Positions 21,901 to 32,238 of a DNA stretch of 64,000 nucleotides are shown here, piece by piece (the stretch's first letter is position 1; each line of letters opens with the position of its first letter). The position numbers were made by a program, and so were the translations under genes. Under the pieces are notes generated by a model, which was given only the letters and a program-made list of their open reading frames with translations, did not search any database and was not told the origin of the DNA. Origin of the DNA: Epinephelus fuscoguttatus. Lineage: Eukaryota > Chordata > Actinopteri > Perciformes > Serranidae. Where the stretch lies: NCBI RefSeq assembly GCF_011397635.1, contig NC_064754.1, positions 31,600,543-31,664,542 of the forward strand. Reading direction: 5' to 3'.

Positions 21901-24010
21901 CCTCCTGAGACCCTGTGTCCTCATATTAGGAAATCACATTTTTGGCTTACTTGACCTTATACTTTATTCTACTTAACTTAGACCTGTTGTCCTCCTTAGT
22001 GGACACTTTTTTGTGCCATCTAGTGGTAGTAAGACTAGAGTACACTAATCCATGTAAAAACAAGATGGCAGCCATCTCTGCCAAGTCAGTCTGCAGCTGA
22101 TCACAACACAAAAGTGGACAAGGTCCAAAATCTGATCACATTTTAAGGTTGAAACTTGTTTATTTATCATTAATAATATTTGTAGTTTGATATGGCAACA
22201 ACTTTGACCAATTTTAGCAGCAGTGTGGCTAGCTAGTCGCCCAAAGTCTCATTTGATGTGATGATTTTTTTGTCACTGCCCTTGGGTGCAAGATGAGTCA
22301 TCAAACATTTGAATCCCTTTTACCTGGTTTTACAAAAAGACAAAAGCAACAATAGCAACAGATAAATCATCAATTAACAAAGGGAAACAGGCTTAAAACT
22401 GTATTTCTCATTTCATCTGGACTTTTAAAGTAAGTCTTAACCTTCAAACAGTCCTTTGAAAAGGTAAGGAATGGCCAAAACGTTCAGCAAACACACACAC
22501 ACACAGGTGTTTACATATGTCTGATATTTGATTCATCCTGATATTTTATGTCATATTTACTCACTGCTGATTTACTGTACAGTCTGATGGATATTATCTG
22601 TATTTGTGTATGTATTGTGTGTGTGTGTGTCCAGAGGCCTCTGTTTGGAAGAAGAAACGTGTGTGTGTACGCGTCGTTCCAGTGGGTAGTGTGGACACAG
22701 CTGTGTTGGATATCAAAGTGACGGCCAAAAGCAAAATGATGTTGCAGCACTACACATATGTGGGGTTGGTTGCATTCACACATACAAACGTTTGACTTGC
22801 AACTGTTTTATAGAGGCATTTCTTCAGTCCCAGAGCCGAAACACAGTGTCCTGCATTCAGAAATCAGTTATTTTATGACGACTTGCTTTCAACTGTGCAT
22901 TCAGTACTTAATTGGTACAGTTTTTAATGTTTCATAAAATGTGCCTTTTCCTCAGAGACATCCACGGCTACGTGCTGTGGTGCAGAAAGGGACATTTTTC
23001 TAGCCCCATGCCCCAAGCCAAGCCCCGCAGTGTCAGCCTGGACCTCCGCACACTCTCATTGGATCAGCCGTCTGCTCCTCTGCCCCTCAGACCCAGGTAC
23101 AGTACATATTTAATGTCTAAGTAGAGAAGGCCTACATTGCATTCAGATAATTCCAAAAATTAATGCTGGTCATTATTTATTTGGGGGACATGTTGTGCCT
23201 GTACACAAACTGGGAAATTTTACATTAGAAACCAATGAGAAAAATATTTTTTCAGCGTAGCACAGTTTGTAATCTGGAGATGATTTACTCTTGGTGTAAA
23301 TATTTATCTATTTGGCTCTGCAGCAACCCCCCTCCTCCACTGCCACATAACAAACTGAGTCAGAGACGCCACAGCCTCCACACCAAGGACAACATTGACA
23401 AACCTGCTGATGGCAGTGTCCATGGGATCACAGGTACTTCAAGTCTCTCCTCATACACAGGAGACTTATAACTATTTCTCACTGCGACTATCTCAATTAA
23501 CTATTCTCTGTATTCATTTTCTGCAGCTCTGGATGGAGTTCCCTTTACTCTTCACCCGAAGTTCAATGTCCCGGTTAACGGCCCGGTACGTTTGAATTTT
23601 TCAACAGCAATAAAGTGATGGATTTACTTGCAGAAAGGAGCAGTGTTTGCCTCACTTTATCTCTTGTTTTGTCCTTTTTACCCGAGGTCTCTAATTTAAA
23701 CATGTATTCATGTGTCTTTATTTTTGCCATATCTCTCTCCAGCAGGCTCTTCAACTTAACAACATTCGTATAAAGTCTCTCCAAGACATCGAAAATGAGG
23801 TAGGGTCACATCTGACTCCCAGTTTTAGTCTCCCAGTTTCAGCATTGTGATTCTTAAATTGAGAACATGACATTTCTCAAGACAATAATGTACTTACTTT
23901 GTTTTGTTTTTCATATGTTTTTCCAGTATAACTACACTTTTGCTGTGGAGGAATCAGCTGCCAAGAGGACCAGACCAACAGTGCCAACAGGAGATGCCCC
24001 ATCAGCTTAG
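18862..24010 (+). CDS. mvb12a: Multivesicular body subunit 12A (ESCRT-I subunit)
   Basis: MVB12A is a subunit of the cytosolic ESCRT-I complex, which sorts ubiquitinated cargo into multivesicular bodies. Nine exons join in phase: 18862-18951, 21108-21191, 21330-21429, 22635-22764, 22956-23096, 23324-23433, 23527-23585, 23743-23799 and 23927-24010, giving 284 aa (human about 273). Residues from about 10 to 150 form the MABP domain, with [38 protein letters not shown] and GYVLWCRK. A Pro/Ser-rich linker follows. The C-terminal UMA domain has [30 protein letters not shown] and EESAAKR. It matches MVB12A better than MVB12B. The start at 18862 matches the human N terminus; a longer start is possible (see the upstream exon). 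Confidence 0.95.
20438..20942. mobile_element. TTAA-flanked MITE in mvb12a intron
   Basis: Terminal inverted repeats TTAAAGGGACAGTTCATCC (left) and GGATGAATTGTCCCTTTAA (right). A TTAA at each outer edge fits a TTAA target duplication of piggyBac type. The roughly 500-bp body is non-coding. Confidence 0.7.
21108..21191 (+). CDS. mvb12a: mvb12a MABP-domain exon
   Basis: 28 codons from ISITEDG to the family signature [13 protein letters not shown]. The donor is GTGTGG and the exon is phase 0 at both ends. Confidence 0.93.
21330..21429 (+). CDS. mvb12a: mvb12a MABP-domain exon
   Basis: Encodes [20 protein letters not shown] and [13 protein letters not shown], which align with the VVADIQIVVDKSPLPLGF segment of human MVB12A. 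It ends in phase 1 at a GTGAGT donor. Confidence 0.93.
22635..22764 (+). CDS. mvb12a: mvb12a MABP-domain exon
   Basis: Encodes [33 protein letters not shown] and QHYTYVG. The KKKRVCV and DTAVLDI strands are diagnostic. It is preceded by a (GT)n tract that forms the polypyrimidine-poor acceptor GTGTCCAG. Confidence 0.94.
22956..23096 (+). CDS. mvb12a: mvb12a exon: end of MABP domain and linker
   Basis: Encodes [17 protein letters not shown], then [20 protein letters not shown] and a proline-rich tail. The PKPR.LS.D...LSLD pattern matches the human linker. Confidence 0.94.
23324..23433 (+). CDS. mvb12a: mvb12a Pro-rich linker exon
   Basis: Encodes [20 protein letters not shown] and [16 protein letters not shown]. 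The linker is poorly conserved, as expected; phases fit on both sides. Confidence 0.9.
23527..23585 (+). CDS. mvb12a: mvb12a UMA-domain exon
   Basis: Encodes [20 protein letters not shown], the start of the UMA domain (human [14 protein letters not shown]). Confidence 0.94.
23743..23799 (+). CDS. mvb12a: mvb12a UMA-domain exon with tandem NAGNAG acceptor
   Basis: Encodes (Q)[18 protein letters not shown]. The acceptor is CAGCAG, so splicing can include or drop the first Gln codon (start 23743 or 23746). Donor GTAGGG. Confidence 0.92.
23927..24010 (+). CDS. mvb12a: mvb12a last coding exon
   Basis: Encodes [20 protein letters not shown] and ends TGDAPSA before TAG at 24008-24010. The YNY.F..E..AA.R block closes the UMA domain. 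Confidence 0.94.
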   Translation, partial: YNYTFAVEESAAKRTRPTVPTGDAPSA

Positions 24011-25012
24011 TGATCTTTGAACTTTGACAAGGCAACAACATAAGACACGCGCATTTTGCTCTGTCCAAAGGCTTTTACCATGATATCTCACAACACGGTA
24101 CAGATGAAGCATGATCGCTCCTACATGAACAATGTAGGCTTATAATACTAGGCTTCAAGTGGGAAGGAGTTATCATAAAAGGGTTACTTAAAAACTCATG
24201 TACGGGCACTGACCTTAATCATGAGACTGACAATCATACTTGGGAGGCGTTCAGGTGGTTTGGCTGTTTGGTTATAATGCAGCATTTATTCCTTGCATTC
24301 CTTTTATTTGTTTATGATGTTAAGTTTATCCTCCATGACCATCTTCAAGCATTCCAAGTTTCGATTTGCCAAAGGAAGGCCTGTTTGAAATGAATCGTAC
24401 TTGTAACTATGTTGTTTTAACGTGTCTTTATACTGCTCAAGGTTTAAGATGTCATGAATCTAAAAATCTGTTGTTAGGGACTGTTCATCTGCAGCATTAA
24501 ACCCAACTTTTACATGCTCAGTTTGAAATTTTAGACGTATTGTATGTGAGAAAAATGTTATTTTTATACTTGCTATTGAAGATGCTCTGTTGTCTGTTAC
24601 CTGCTATCATACGCATCTTTAATTGTTTGAATCATTAAGAATTCCTTAAGCAGAGCTTTAATACTGAGCATTGATGGATGGACTTGGCTGCCGACGTTTA
24701 ACCGAGTTCACTAGATACACTAACATATATCTAAATGTAGGATGTAGCGTATTTCTTGTATGAAGAGTAGTCTGTTAATACAGGTTTGTGTCATTCCAAA
24801 AAATGAAATATCCTATTTTAAGGTGAGTGGAGGAAGGTTGTATATTTAGCTCTGTGTGTTAGTCATACTTAAACGAGATATGGGGGGGGGGGGGGGGGGG
24901 GTTAACAATCAGGTGGAATATGGACCAAATATTTATCTTTGCACAATATGTAAAGATATGTTTTGTTGTTTTTATGGTCTGTATAGCAAACATGTTGCAT
25001 GGAAAAAATAAA
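24011..25012 (+). other. mvb12a: mvb12a 3' UTR
   Basis: About 1 kb from the stop codon to the AATAAA at 25007-25012. It contains a run of 20 G at 24882-24901. Confidence 0.7.
25007..25012 (+). promoter_or_regulatory. mvb12a: mvb12a polyadenylation signal
   Basis: AATAAA, about 1 kb after the stop codon and followed by TG-rich sequence (CTTCAGGTGTGTTGTTT) that would serve as the downstream element. Confidence 0.65.
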
Positions 25013-25029
25013 AACCTGAGAAACACTGC

Positions 25030-27790
25030 TTCAGGTGTGTTGTTTACCTACAGTACCACCTTACATAATAAACCACTCTGCATTTAAGGCACATTTGAGA
25101 TATTAAGACTGAGGAAAATCAGTTAGAAGCCTGACCTGGGCAGTGAGAAGCTCCAATGGAAGAATAATGACAAAGATAACATGTCTTGGCCTTTTTATTT
25201 AGGTGATGTTGAATGAGCATGTGTGTGTCTTGTATCAGTTAGGCTGCTGTATGCACATCACCACATGCTAAACAGAGACAGTGGTTCATTCATTTTGCCA
25301 CTTTTGATTTTGGGTTGAGCCTCTTTGTTTACAAAAACAAATGTAAACACGATGTCAGTTTAGGTTTTAAAACTGTAAATGATGATTTTATTCTTCATTC
25401 TGGATCCATTGTTTTCATTATTTCCATTATATTAAAAAAAAAATCCCCTCAGGTTATTATGCATTTATTCCCGACAACATTACTCCTACAGTTCCACGTT
25501 TACAGCGCGTTACCATTTATGGCCTTTATGGCACATTACTGCCACCTGCTGTATCACATTGGACTGTTCATGCTGGATACACTTGATATACATTACCTTT
25601 TACATCATAGTCTGCCTGCAGAGTAAACTGTTATGAAACCTGTCGGGTGAAATCGTTTCTAGTTTTTGTAAATGGTTTATTTTTCAGTTTACAACTTTTG
25701 TATTTTTTGATGACAGAAATCACAAGTTTAAGTCCAAAGTGATGCTTGTTTTGTTGGCTGATAGAAGAGTGGTGAAGGATCCAATTTTAAAGGATCCCAC
25801 TGCACATCTTAGCCCATTTATGATGAATAATACATACTTGAAATTTTAATTACCCATCGTCCAGACTGCTGCTTCCAAAATACTCATCACAAATTGTTTT
25901 TGTTTTTTTTTAATAATCTAACTCTCCTCCTATTTTATGTTCACCAGCAGCCTCAGTGAGTGCTTCTCTGCACTCTGCTTTTATCATATCTGTCCTCAGG
26001 TCTCTGTCTCCACCTGCAGGTGTGTGAGGGTCTGTGGTCTCTCTGCTCCACAACACTTTACACTCACTCACAAAACAATGCACAGAACAGCTGCATCTGA
26101 ATAATGTCAAAAGGGTGACATGTAGTCACGTGATATGGTCCGTGACAGATTATGAATAAATAAGTAATAAATGATGAGGTAGACAGAAATAAACATATAA
26201 AGAAAACAATAAATACAGAAAAGCATAATATTCTTTATAACCTAATATTTATTATGTTTTTATTCATTTTTGGGGATCATTATTTATTTTATTTATTTAT
26301 TATCATAATCACTTATTTATTCTGTCATTTATAGATTTCTTGTGTTCGGGCCACAAGAATTCATAGCTATTTGACTTGAAAATAATGCCAATATTAACAA
26401 TATATGAGAGGCATCGACTGTGGTTAAGATGAATGAAATAGCTATTATTTGCTAGATGCCTTATACTTACCAACTGGAAGCGGGAGGCATCTCCTACACG
26501 TCCAGTGGGCTGGTGATTTTCTGAGTTTTTTACACTTGGAGAAAATAAGGTGCATGCTGGTTGGCTCTACAGGTAAATTTTACAGGCCATGGCAACCATT
26601 TCTGACATATATGACTACACTGAAACTGTGTGATGCTTCATAATTGATTCTTCTTCATGCAAATTACAATGTAGGTTCGCTATAGACAACTGTGACTGAT
26701 GTATAAATTCATCTGTATGAATGTGTGTGTGCACTTATGTTAACATTTTGATATGTGGGGCTGTCTGATTATGTAGGCCTATGTCTGAAATGCATATCTG
26801 CCCATGTATAATGTATGTGTACTACTATTTCATCAAGCAAAATAAAAAATTAAAAAAAAACAAGAAGAAGAAAATAAATAAATAAAAACAAAACATTCAC
26901 TAAACTGTCAAATTTTGCTTTCTTGGCTGTTGGCTAAACATACGTTCACAGTTGTCCACCTAAGTTTGTGAGCAAACTTTTATAATTAAACACTGACAAT
27001 CTGATTAGTTTTTCTGATGGAATAATTCATTTGCAAAATCATTTCATACAAAAATACCTGGATGGATGGATAGATGTGTAAAGTAGCGCAAAATGGAAAT
27101 ACTCAACTGAAGCCCAAGTACATCAAACTTGTAGTTAAGAAATGTTACAGCTAGTTCTTGAGTAAATGTAGTCACACTACTAGTTACTAATGACTAGCAA
27201 CAATTCATTGCTCTCCATTGACTTTGTATTGCATTACGTCTGTTACCTAAAAGCTGCTTTGTGATGGGATACACTACAAACATGGTGAAGAATCCGTAAC
27301 TATAGTTTTTACAGGCTGCTGAACCAAAAAATTGAACTGTTAAACAATAAGATGTGAGGCCTCAGCAGGAAGAACAATGTGGGATGCTAACACTCAGTAC
27401 ATGCTGCGAGCATTTAGCTCATTTTGGCCAAAGAAAAAAGTCGAGACTGAAGCTAGCTGAGATATGTAAGGCCTTGTTTTGATCTTTGTTACATTAAATG
27501 ATGACTGATGTCACTGCTAGCCGTTCAGTGGGATCATTTCTCCAAGATAAGTCACGTAAGGAGAGTGGACACTGAAACAGAGCACCAGTATTAAGTCTGT
27601 CAGTGTAACTTTTCCTCTCTGGTAAACATACGGCACTAAAATAGTCCTTTGACAAGCTAATATCTAATGTTTTTAGCCAGCTGCAGCCATTTTGCTAGCA
27701 TTGCAGCCCTTTTAGTTAGTGGCATATAAGCTCCGCCCCCACTGGGTGTGGTTCTCGGAATGGAATATGTAATCACATCAGAGTTCTGAC
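25030..27790. other. Intergenic region mvb12a to TCF/LEF-like gene
   Basis: AT-rich. It holds one copy of a duplicated segment (about 25916-26350; second copy at 35479-35700 and 37430-37620) and a suspected dispersed repeat at 26990-27185. No gene was recognised. Confidence 0.65.
25916..26350. repeat. Direct repeat, copy A, upstream of the TCF/LEF-like gene
   Basis: Shares ATCATATCTGTCCTCAGGTC, CTCCACCTGCAGGTGTGTGA and TCCACAACACTTTACACTCA, in the same order and orientation, with 35534-35620. The AT-rich tail ending in ATCAC TTATT-AT-C-GTCATTTAT resembles 37540-37600. The copies are separated by about 9.6 kb and flank the HMG-box gene. Confidence 0.7.
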
Positions 27791-27807
27791 ATTCTGATGC
27801 TGGAAGC

Positions 27808-27813
27808 TATAAA
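27808..27813 (+). promoter_or_regulatory. TATA box of the TCF/LEF-like gene
   Basis: TATAAA in the context GAAGCTATAAATTGAGTC, about 25-30 bases before the likely start of a non-coding first exon whose consensus donor is at 27966. CTCCGCCCCC at about 27731-27740 upstream is a possible GC box. Confidence 0.6.
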
Positions 27814-27837
27814 TTGAGTCTGTAGGCACAATTGGCT

Positions 27838-27965
27838 CATTTCACCAGTAGCCTTCATCGTGTGCACCACAAGTTCGTGAGCATCAACTATCGAGAAGAA
27901 ATCGTGAAAAACTCAAGACGTCAAGTAGATACATCAAACTAAACTGTCATTGTTGTGATTTAAAG
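27838..27965 (+). other. Non-coding first exon of the TCF/LEF-like gene (inferred)
   Basis: Sequence between the expected start site after the TATA box and the donor AAAG|GTGAGT at 27966. It has no ATG-led frame that continues into the next exon. The start is inferred from TATA spacing only. Confidence 0.5.
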
Positions 27966-28910
27966 GTGAGTGATGTGTTTAAAACATGCAGAATGTTAAC
28001 TGATCAGATGTGCAGTGAGAGAAACAATGATTCACTTTCAACAAACACACACAGTTAATGTGAATATGAACTAAATATTTTCTCTACAGATTTTCTCTAA
28101 AGCATGTTAGTTAATGATAGAAGAGTTTCCATCATCTATAAAGTTGCAACATGGAGAAATTAAGTGAATTCAACATTTTAATTAAGTAAATAGATAATGC
28201 AGTTAAACAAAAATGTACATTACTAAGTTAAATGCTACTATAATCATATATTATGACATAAACTTGTCAGCAGTGTATAAATGTTAGAGCTGGTCAATGA
28301 GGATACTTATATTACACAGTATAACTTACTGTTGTTATAAAATCAACTGTTGTGATTGCTGGACAAATCTTAATCTGCAAAGTAACTTGTAACTAAAGCT
28401 GTTGAATAAATGTGCTGCAGTAAAAAGTGCATTTGAAATGTGGTGAAATCAAAATATAAAGTAGCAGAAAATGGAAATATTGCAGTGACTGGAAATTGTA
28501 CTTACACGTAAATAAATGTACACCACTGCTATTCAGATCTTAACATACCATTGACATCATGTGAAAATACTTGATTACACAAATAAATGTCAGAGCTGCC
28601 TTCAAATCTTACTGAAGAAGTAGAGATAGATAAAATTAGAAGTAGTAATCATGCAGCTTGGCTCCTTTCAAGGTGTCATTATATTGTATGGGCCTACATT
28701 ATAATGCTGTGGTATTATTTCATTAACATGAAAAGTTAAATCCACACAGTTTCTTAACTGATCAGATCTGTAGTGAGCTGAAACATACAATATATCCCTG
28801 AGTTGGTATAATTTGATATCAAATGTTTCCTATTCCCCACAACAGTGTTCCTCTGGAGTTCAGACAACCAGCTGCAGAGAGACAGCACCGTCAACATCAC
28901 TGCAACCAAA

Positions 28911-29123
28911 ATGGATCTCAGTGCAGCTGCTGAGCGTGCCTTAGAGGAGATGGAGTGGGGAGAGGTGGTCACCACTCTCACAGCTGCCGTTCATGAATTA
29001 CTGAACGGCACAACCAACACTCCATCTCCTCTGCCTCCAACCCCTGCTCCTGTGTCTGCTGGGCTGGAACCCAACACCCAGCCTCAGCCAGCAGAAAGCG
29101 AGGATGGAGGATATGGTGACTGA
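28911..29123 (+). CDS. TCF/LEF-like gene, N-terminal exon (frame closes at TGA)
   Basis: ATG 28911 has A at -3 and G at +4 (AAAATGG). The exon begins after an acceptor at about 28845 (CCACAACAG). The 70-residue frame is acidic, then Pro/Thr-rich, and stops at TGA 29121-29123. Possible donors are GTGACT at 29116 (phase 1, wrong for exon 3) and GTATGA at about 29141 (phase 0, but after the stop). Confidence 0.55.
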   Translation: MDLSAAAERALEEMEWGEVVTTLTAAVHELLNGTTNTPSPLPPTPAPVSAGLEPNTQPQPAESEDGGYGD

Positions 29124-31244
29124 ATCCCTGTACAGGGACAGGTATGATCCTAAGTATAAGTGAGGGAAAGGTATCATTAGGAGCAGATCAATACTGGTTC
29201 TAATCTTAATGGTGGAGGCTTTATGCTTAAAACAAGAAAAGAAACAAGGCAAATTTTAATGTGAGCTCACTCTGTTGTCCCTTCACGTGTTCACTGTGAG
29301 GCTCTGATGATGGATAAACTTCATAACTCCCAATCAGTCATGATTCAAAAGTAATAACTCAAGACAGCTCAGTGCAGTGAAGCTGTCGAGTGACTGTAAC
29401 TTTGTTCTGATTTAACACTTTCCTGGAAAAGAAACCAGACAAAAATACAGTTTTATGTAGATCACACACATGCTGATGGTAAAATTTCCATCCTTGTGAT
29501 CAGCCTCCAATTATTGCTCTGTTGGATGTGGGTAATACAGTCTCCTCATCATCATACAAGTGATTTGGTGGAGACTTGAATAATCACGGATGACACACAC
29601 AAAGCAAACAGTCTCTTATGGCTGGTTAACCGTTGCTTTCTCTCCACAGTACCTGCCATATCTATGGCCTGTGGAAGATGTACCGTCTGCTGCAGGTGTC
29701 CGTCACCCTGCTGCTCTTCCACAGACAGCAGCAGCAGCAGCAGCCTTCAGTTACCCTGCTCCTCCTCCACAGCCAGTAAGACCCCAGATAACCTCACACA
29801 CTCTGACTGTGAATTAAGTTCACTTAGCATGTTGCAGAATTTTCTTCTCAATGCCTTGAAGATATAATTTTGCATGAATCCACACTCCTGACCCTGTGAC
29901 CCTCAGCAGCTCCCAGTGTGTCATTATAACTCAAAGAGAGGGGAAACTCTGACCCCTGGTGGTCAGATGACACTACTGCAGCTTGTCTCACCACCTGTTC
30001 TCTGTGTGTGTTTGTGTCTTTCCAGTTTACCAATGTGCCAGTGGTAAAGCTCGCTGAAAGCCAGAGCCTGCACTTTGTTGGAGTGCTGTAAGTTACCCAC
30101 ACATGACTGCAAACACACACAGCTTTTGAGCTTCTGTTTGTATCATCACACAAACTCTGTCTATTATCTAATGTGTTAATCCGTCTTCCTTTGTCTGTGC
30201 AGTAACGGACAGCCGTTGTATGAGGTGATAGCGGAAGTCACTGCTCCTCCCGTCTATGCTGCTCCTCCACAGGACACCTCCAACTCAAAGTAAGTTTTCT
30301 CCAGACAGTTTTGGTCAAAATGTACTTTACTTTTTCCATTTCTAGCAGCTGCTGTTTGAATTCAGGCGTCTTTTATTTGTCTACCAAAAATGCCCGCATG
30401 AACAATACCATGATTAACCTCTTTTAAAAGGGTTTAAATTTAATGACGCAGCACAGACAGGGTTAATGTGTTGTATTATTCTGCTTAACTTAATGTTTTT
30501 TTCTCTAATATAGTAACATTATGTCTTTCTCTGTTTTTTCCCATAGAAAGAGAAAGCGTGACAGCCAGCAGGAAGATCAGCCATACAAAAAGAAGCCTCC
30601 CAACGCGTTCACGCTCTTTTTGAAAGAGCAGAGAGCAAATGTTCAGGCAGAAGTTGGTTGGAGAGGGAGCGCGGCCCTGAATACCATCCTGGGACAGAGG
30701 GTAAGTGTGTTTGATCCGTATGTTTGAGACACTCAATGCTACAAACTTGATCATGTCCCAGGACCAGAGAGCAAACCAAACTGTAAAGGATTTTGAGCAT
30801 TGTGTCTGTTAATATATTTTTGTGCCAGTGTTTACCGGCCTGTAGTTGTGTGTCAGTGTGTGTGTGTGTGCACTGACAGTGTGTTGTTGTCTGTCCACAG
30901 TGGAGGTCACTGACGAAGGAGCAGCAGGCCAAATATTTCAGCCAGGCTGAAAAGGAACGACTGCTCCATTCCCAGCAGCACCCTGAGTGTTCCACCCAGG
31001 ACAACTATGTAAGTACACCCTGCTCACACACAACTCATACATGTTTCTATCACCACACACTCACGACACTAGAGCTGATCAAACACAGAGATTTTATCAG
31101 CTGATATCAGAGGTGGAAAGTCTAATGTGTCTTTTTGTGCAGGGCAAGATGAAGAAGAGACAGAGAGGCAAGGCCTCCAGGCTGGAGTCTCTAAAAGCAG
31201 TACCTACATCTCTGACCTCACCTCTTGCACCGACTCAAACATAG
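28911..31244 (+). CDS. Diverged TCF/LEF-type HMG-box gene, unnamed; frame conflict after exon 2
   Basis: TCF/LEF proteins bind DNA through one HMG box and recruit beta-catenin. Exons 29650-29775, 30026-30087, 30203-30289, 30547-30700, 30901-31008 and 31143-31244 join in phase and encode 212 residues: a Pro/Ala-rich segment, a short conserved-looking strand (NGQPLYEVIAEV), an NLS-like KKRKRD, and an HMG box (KKPPNAFTLFLKEQRANVQA, ILGQRWRSLTKEQQAKYFSQ, AEKERLLHSQ, DNYGKMKKRQRGK). The intron inside the box falls after ILGQR, as in TCF/LEF genes. An upstream exon with ATG 28911 encodes 70 residues (MDLSAAAERALEEMEWGEVV...) but its frame meets TGA at 29121 before any donor that would give phase 0. 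No canonical beta-catenin-binding motif was seen. It may be a small fish-specific TCF/LEF-like paralogue, or a copy with a disabled N terminus. I cannot give it a symbol. Confidence 0.8.
29650..29775 (+). CDS. TCF/LEF-like gene, Pro/Ala-rich exon
   Basis: 42 codons, YLPYLWPVEDVPSAAGVRHP then AALPQT, six alanines and FSYPAPPPQP. The GCA run is the frame that keeps the downstream exons open. The frame also extends upstream of the acceptor to an ATG at 29590, so an alternative start with no splice here is possible. Confidence 0.65.
30026..30087 (+). CDS. TCF/LEF-like gene, exon 4
   Basis: Encodes FTNVPVVKLAESQSLHFVGV and ends in phase 2 at a GTAAGT donor. Confidence 0.7.
30203..30289 (+). CDS. 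TCF/LEF-like gene, exon 5
   Basis: Encodes NGQPLYEVIAEVTAPPVYAA and PPQDTSNS, in phase 2 at both ends. The donor is GTAAGT. Confidence 0.72.
30547..30700 (+). CDS. TCF/LEF-like gene, HMG-box exon 1
   Basis: Encodes KRKRDSQQEDQPYKKKPPNA, FTLFLKEQRANVQAEVGWRG and SAALNTILGQR. KKP-NAF-L--KE-RA-V-AE is the TCF/LEF HMG-box start; P replaces L in KKPLNAF, and the box is clearly diverged from LEF1/TCF7. Confidence 0.88.
30901..31008 (+). CDS. TCF/LEF-like gene, HMG-box exon 2
   Basis: Encodes WRSLTKEQQAKYFSQAEKER, LLHSQQHPECSTQDNY. It aligns with the LEF1 segment WH.LSREEQAKYYE.ARKER. The donor is GTAAGT. Confidence 0.88.
31143..31244 (+). CDS. TCF/LEF-like gene, last exon
   Basis: Starts GKMKKRQRGK, the basic nuclear-localisation tail that follows the HMG box in TCF/LEF proteins, and ends ...LAPTQT before TAG at 31242-31244. 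No CtBP-binding motif or long C-terminal tail is present. Confidence 0.82.
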   Translation, partial: GKMKKRQRGKASRLESLKAVPTSLTSPLAPTQT

Positions 31245-31558
31245 AGTCCACCCACTGGAAGGACATTAGAGGAAAGGTGTCACCCAACGATGGTGATGCT
31301 GTGCAGGCCCACAGCACAGCCTCAGCTGCCCTCCTCTCCACGCATGGACACCTTCACTGCTGATGTTAATCAGATGTTGGAAAACTGTTTTTTTTTTCTG
31401 TGATTTTTGTACTTCATATTGAAGCTGTGTGCTGCAGATGTGATGAACTTTGCTGCAGACGTTTAACTGAAGCTGAAGCTGTGCAGGTCCACTGCACGGC
31501 CTCCTCTCCATCTTTACAATGGATCTTTAGCAACTTAATTGCTAAAACAAAAACATGT

Positions 31559-31564
31559 AATAAA
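31559..31564 (+). promoter_or_regulatory. Candidate poly(A) signal of the TCF/LEF-like gene
   Basis: AATAAA, 315 bases after the stop codon. No other good signal lies nearer. Confidence 0.5.
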
Positions 31565-31758
31565 TAATAATTCACTAACACTATTTTGACAGAATCTGTT
31601 TTATTGCTGAGTAGATTCTCACAACATTTGGAACATGGTACAAGTAATGTGCAGAGGTTCCCAGTATGAAGTATATCAAGAATGTGCAATATCGCAGAGA
31701 TGTAGTCCCAGAGATTTGCAATAATGTGACACATTTATTCTGTACAGATGTGAAGATG

Positions 31759-32238
31759 TTAATGTAACATGTAGTGTCTGTGGGATGAGTGGGGATGGGT
31801 TTGAGAGTCCACAAGGCCAGCTGGAGTTGGTAAGAAACTTTTCTTGTGGCATGAGGATTTGATCCTGATGGACCGCAACCTCCTGCCAGAGGGGAATGTT
31901 TCTATGAGTTTGTGTCTGGGATGGGAGGGGTCTGCTACAATCCTCCCTGACCACCTCAGGGTCTCAGGGTCATGCAGTTTGTGAATTTGCATTTCCTGAC
32001 CTGCCCGACTCTGCCTAATCACCTTCACAACATGAGTGAATGATTGAATGATTGATGAGTAAATGATACGTTGCAGCCCCTTGTCCTTGGCAGTGGCAGC
32101 AGTGTACCAGATGGTGATGGAGGAGGTGAGGATGATGGCAGTGCAGAAGTGCACCATCATCATCACCATCATCATCATCATCTTTTGCAGGTTGAAGACC
32201 TCAAGTGGGAGGTCTTGGGTGATGATGTCAGAGACCAA
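31759..32238 (-). mobile_element. LINE (L2/CR1-like) reverse-transcriptase C-terminal remnant
   Basis: A 159-residue open frame on the minus strand carries the C-terminal signature of fish L2/CR1-type LINE ORFs: FCTAIILTSSITIWYTAAT, GRIVADPSHPRHKLIE, PSGRRLRSIRIKS and KKSFLP. An ATC trinucleotide run inside it gives a stretch of methionines. The 5' part is absent, so this is a dead copy. It lies 0.5 kb downstream of the HMG-box gene in the opposite orientation. Confidence 0.75.
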
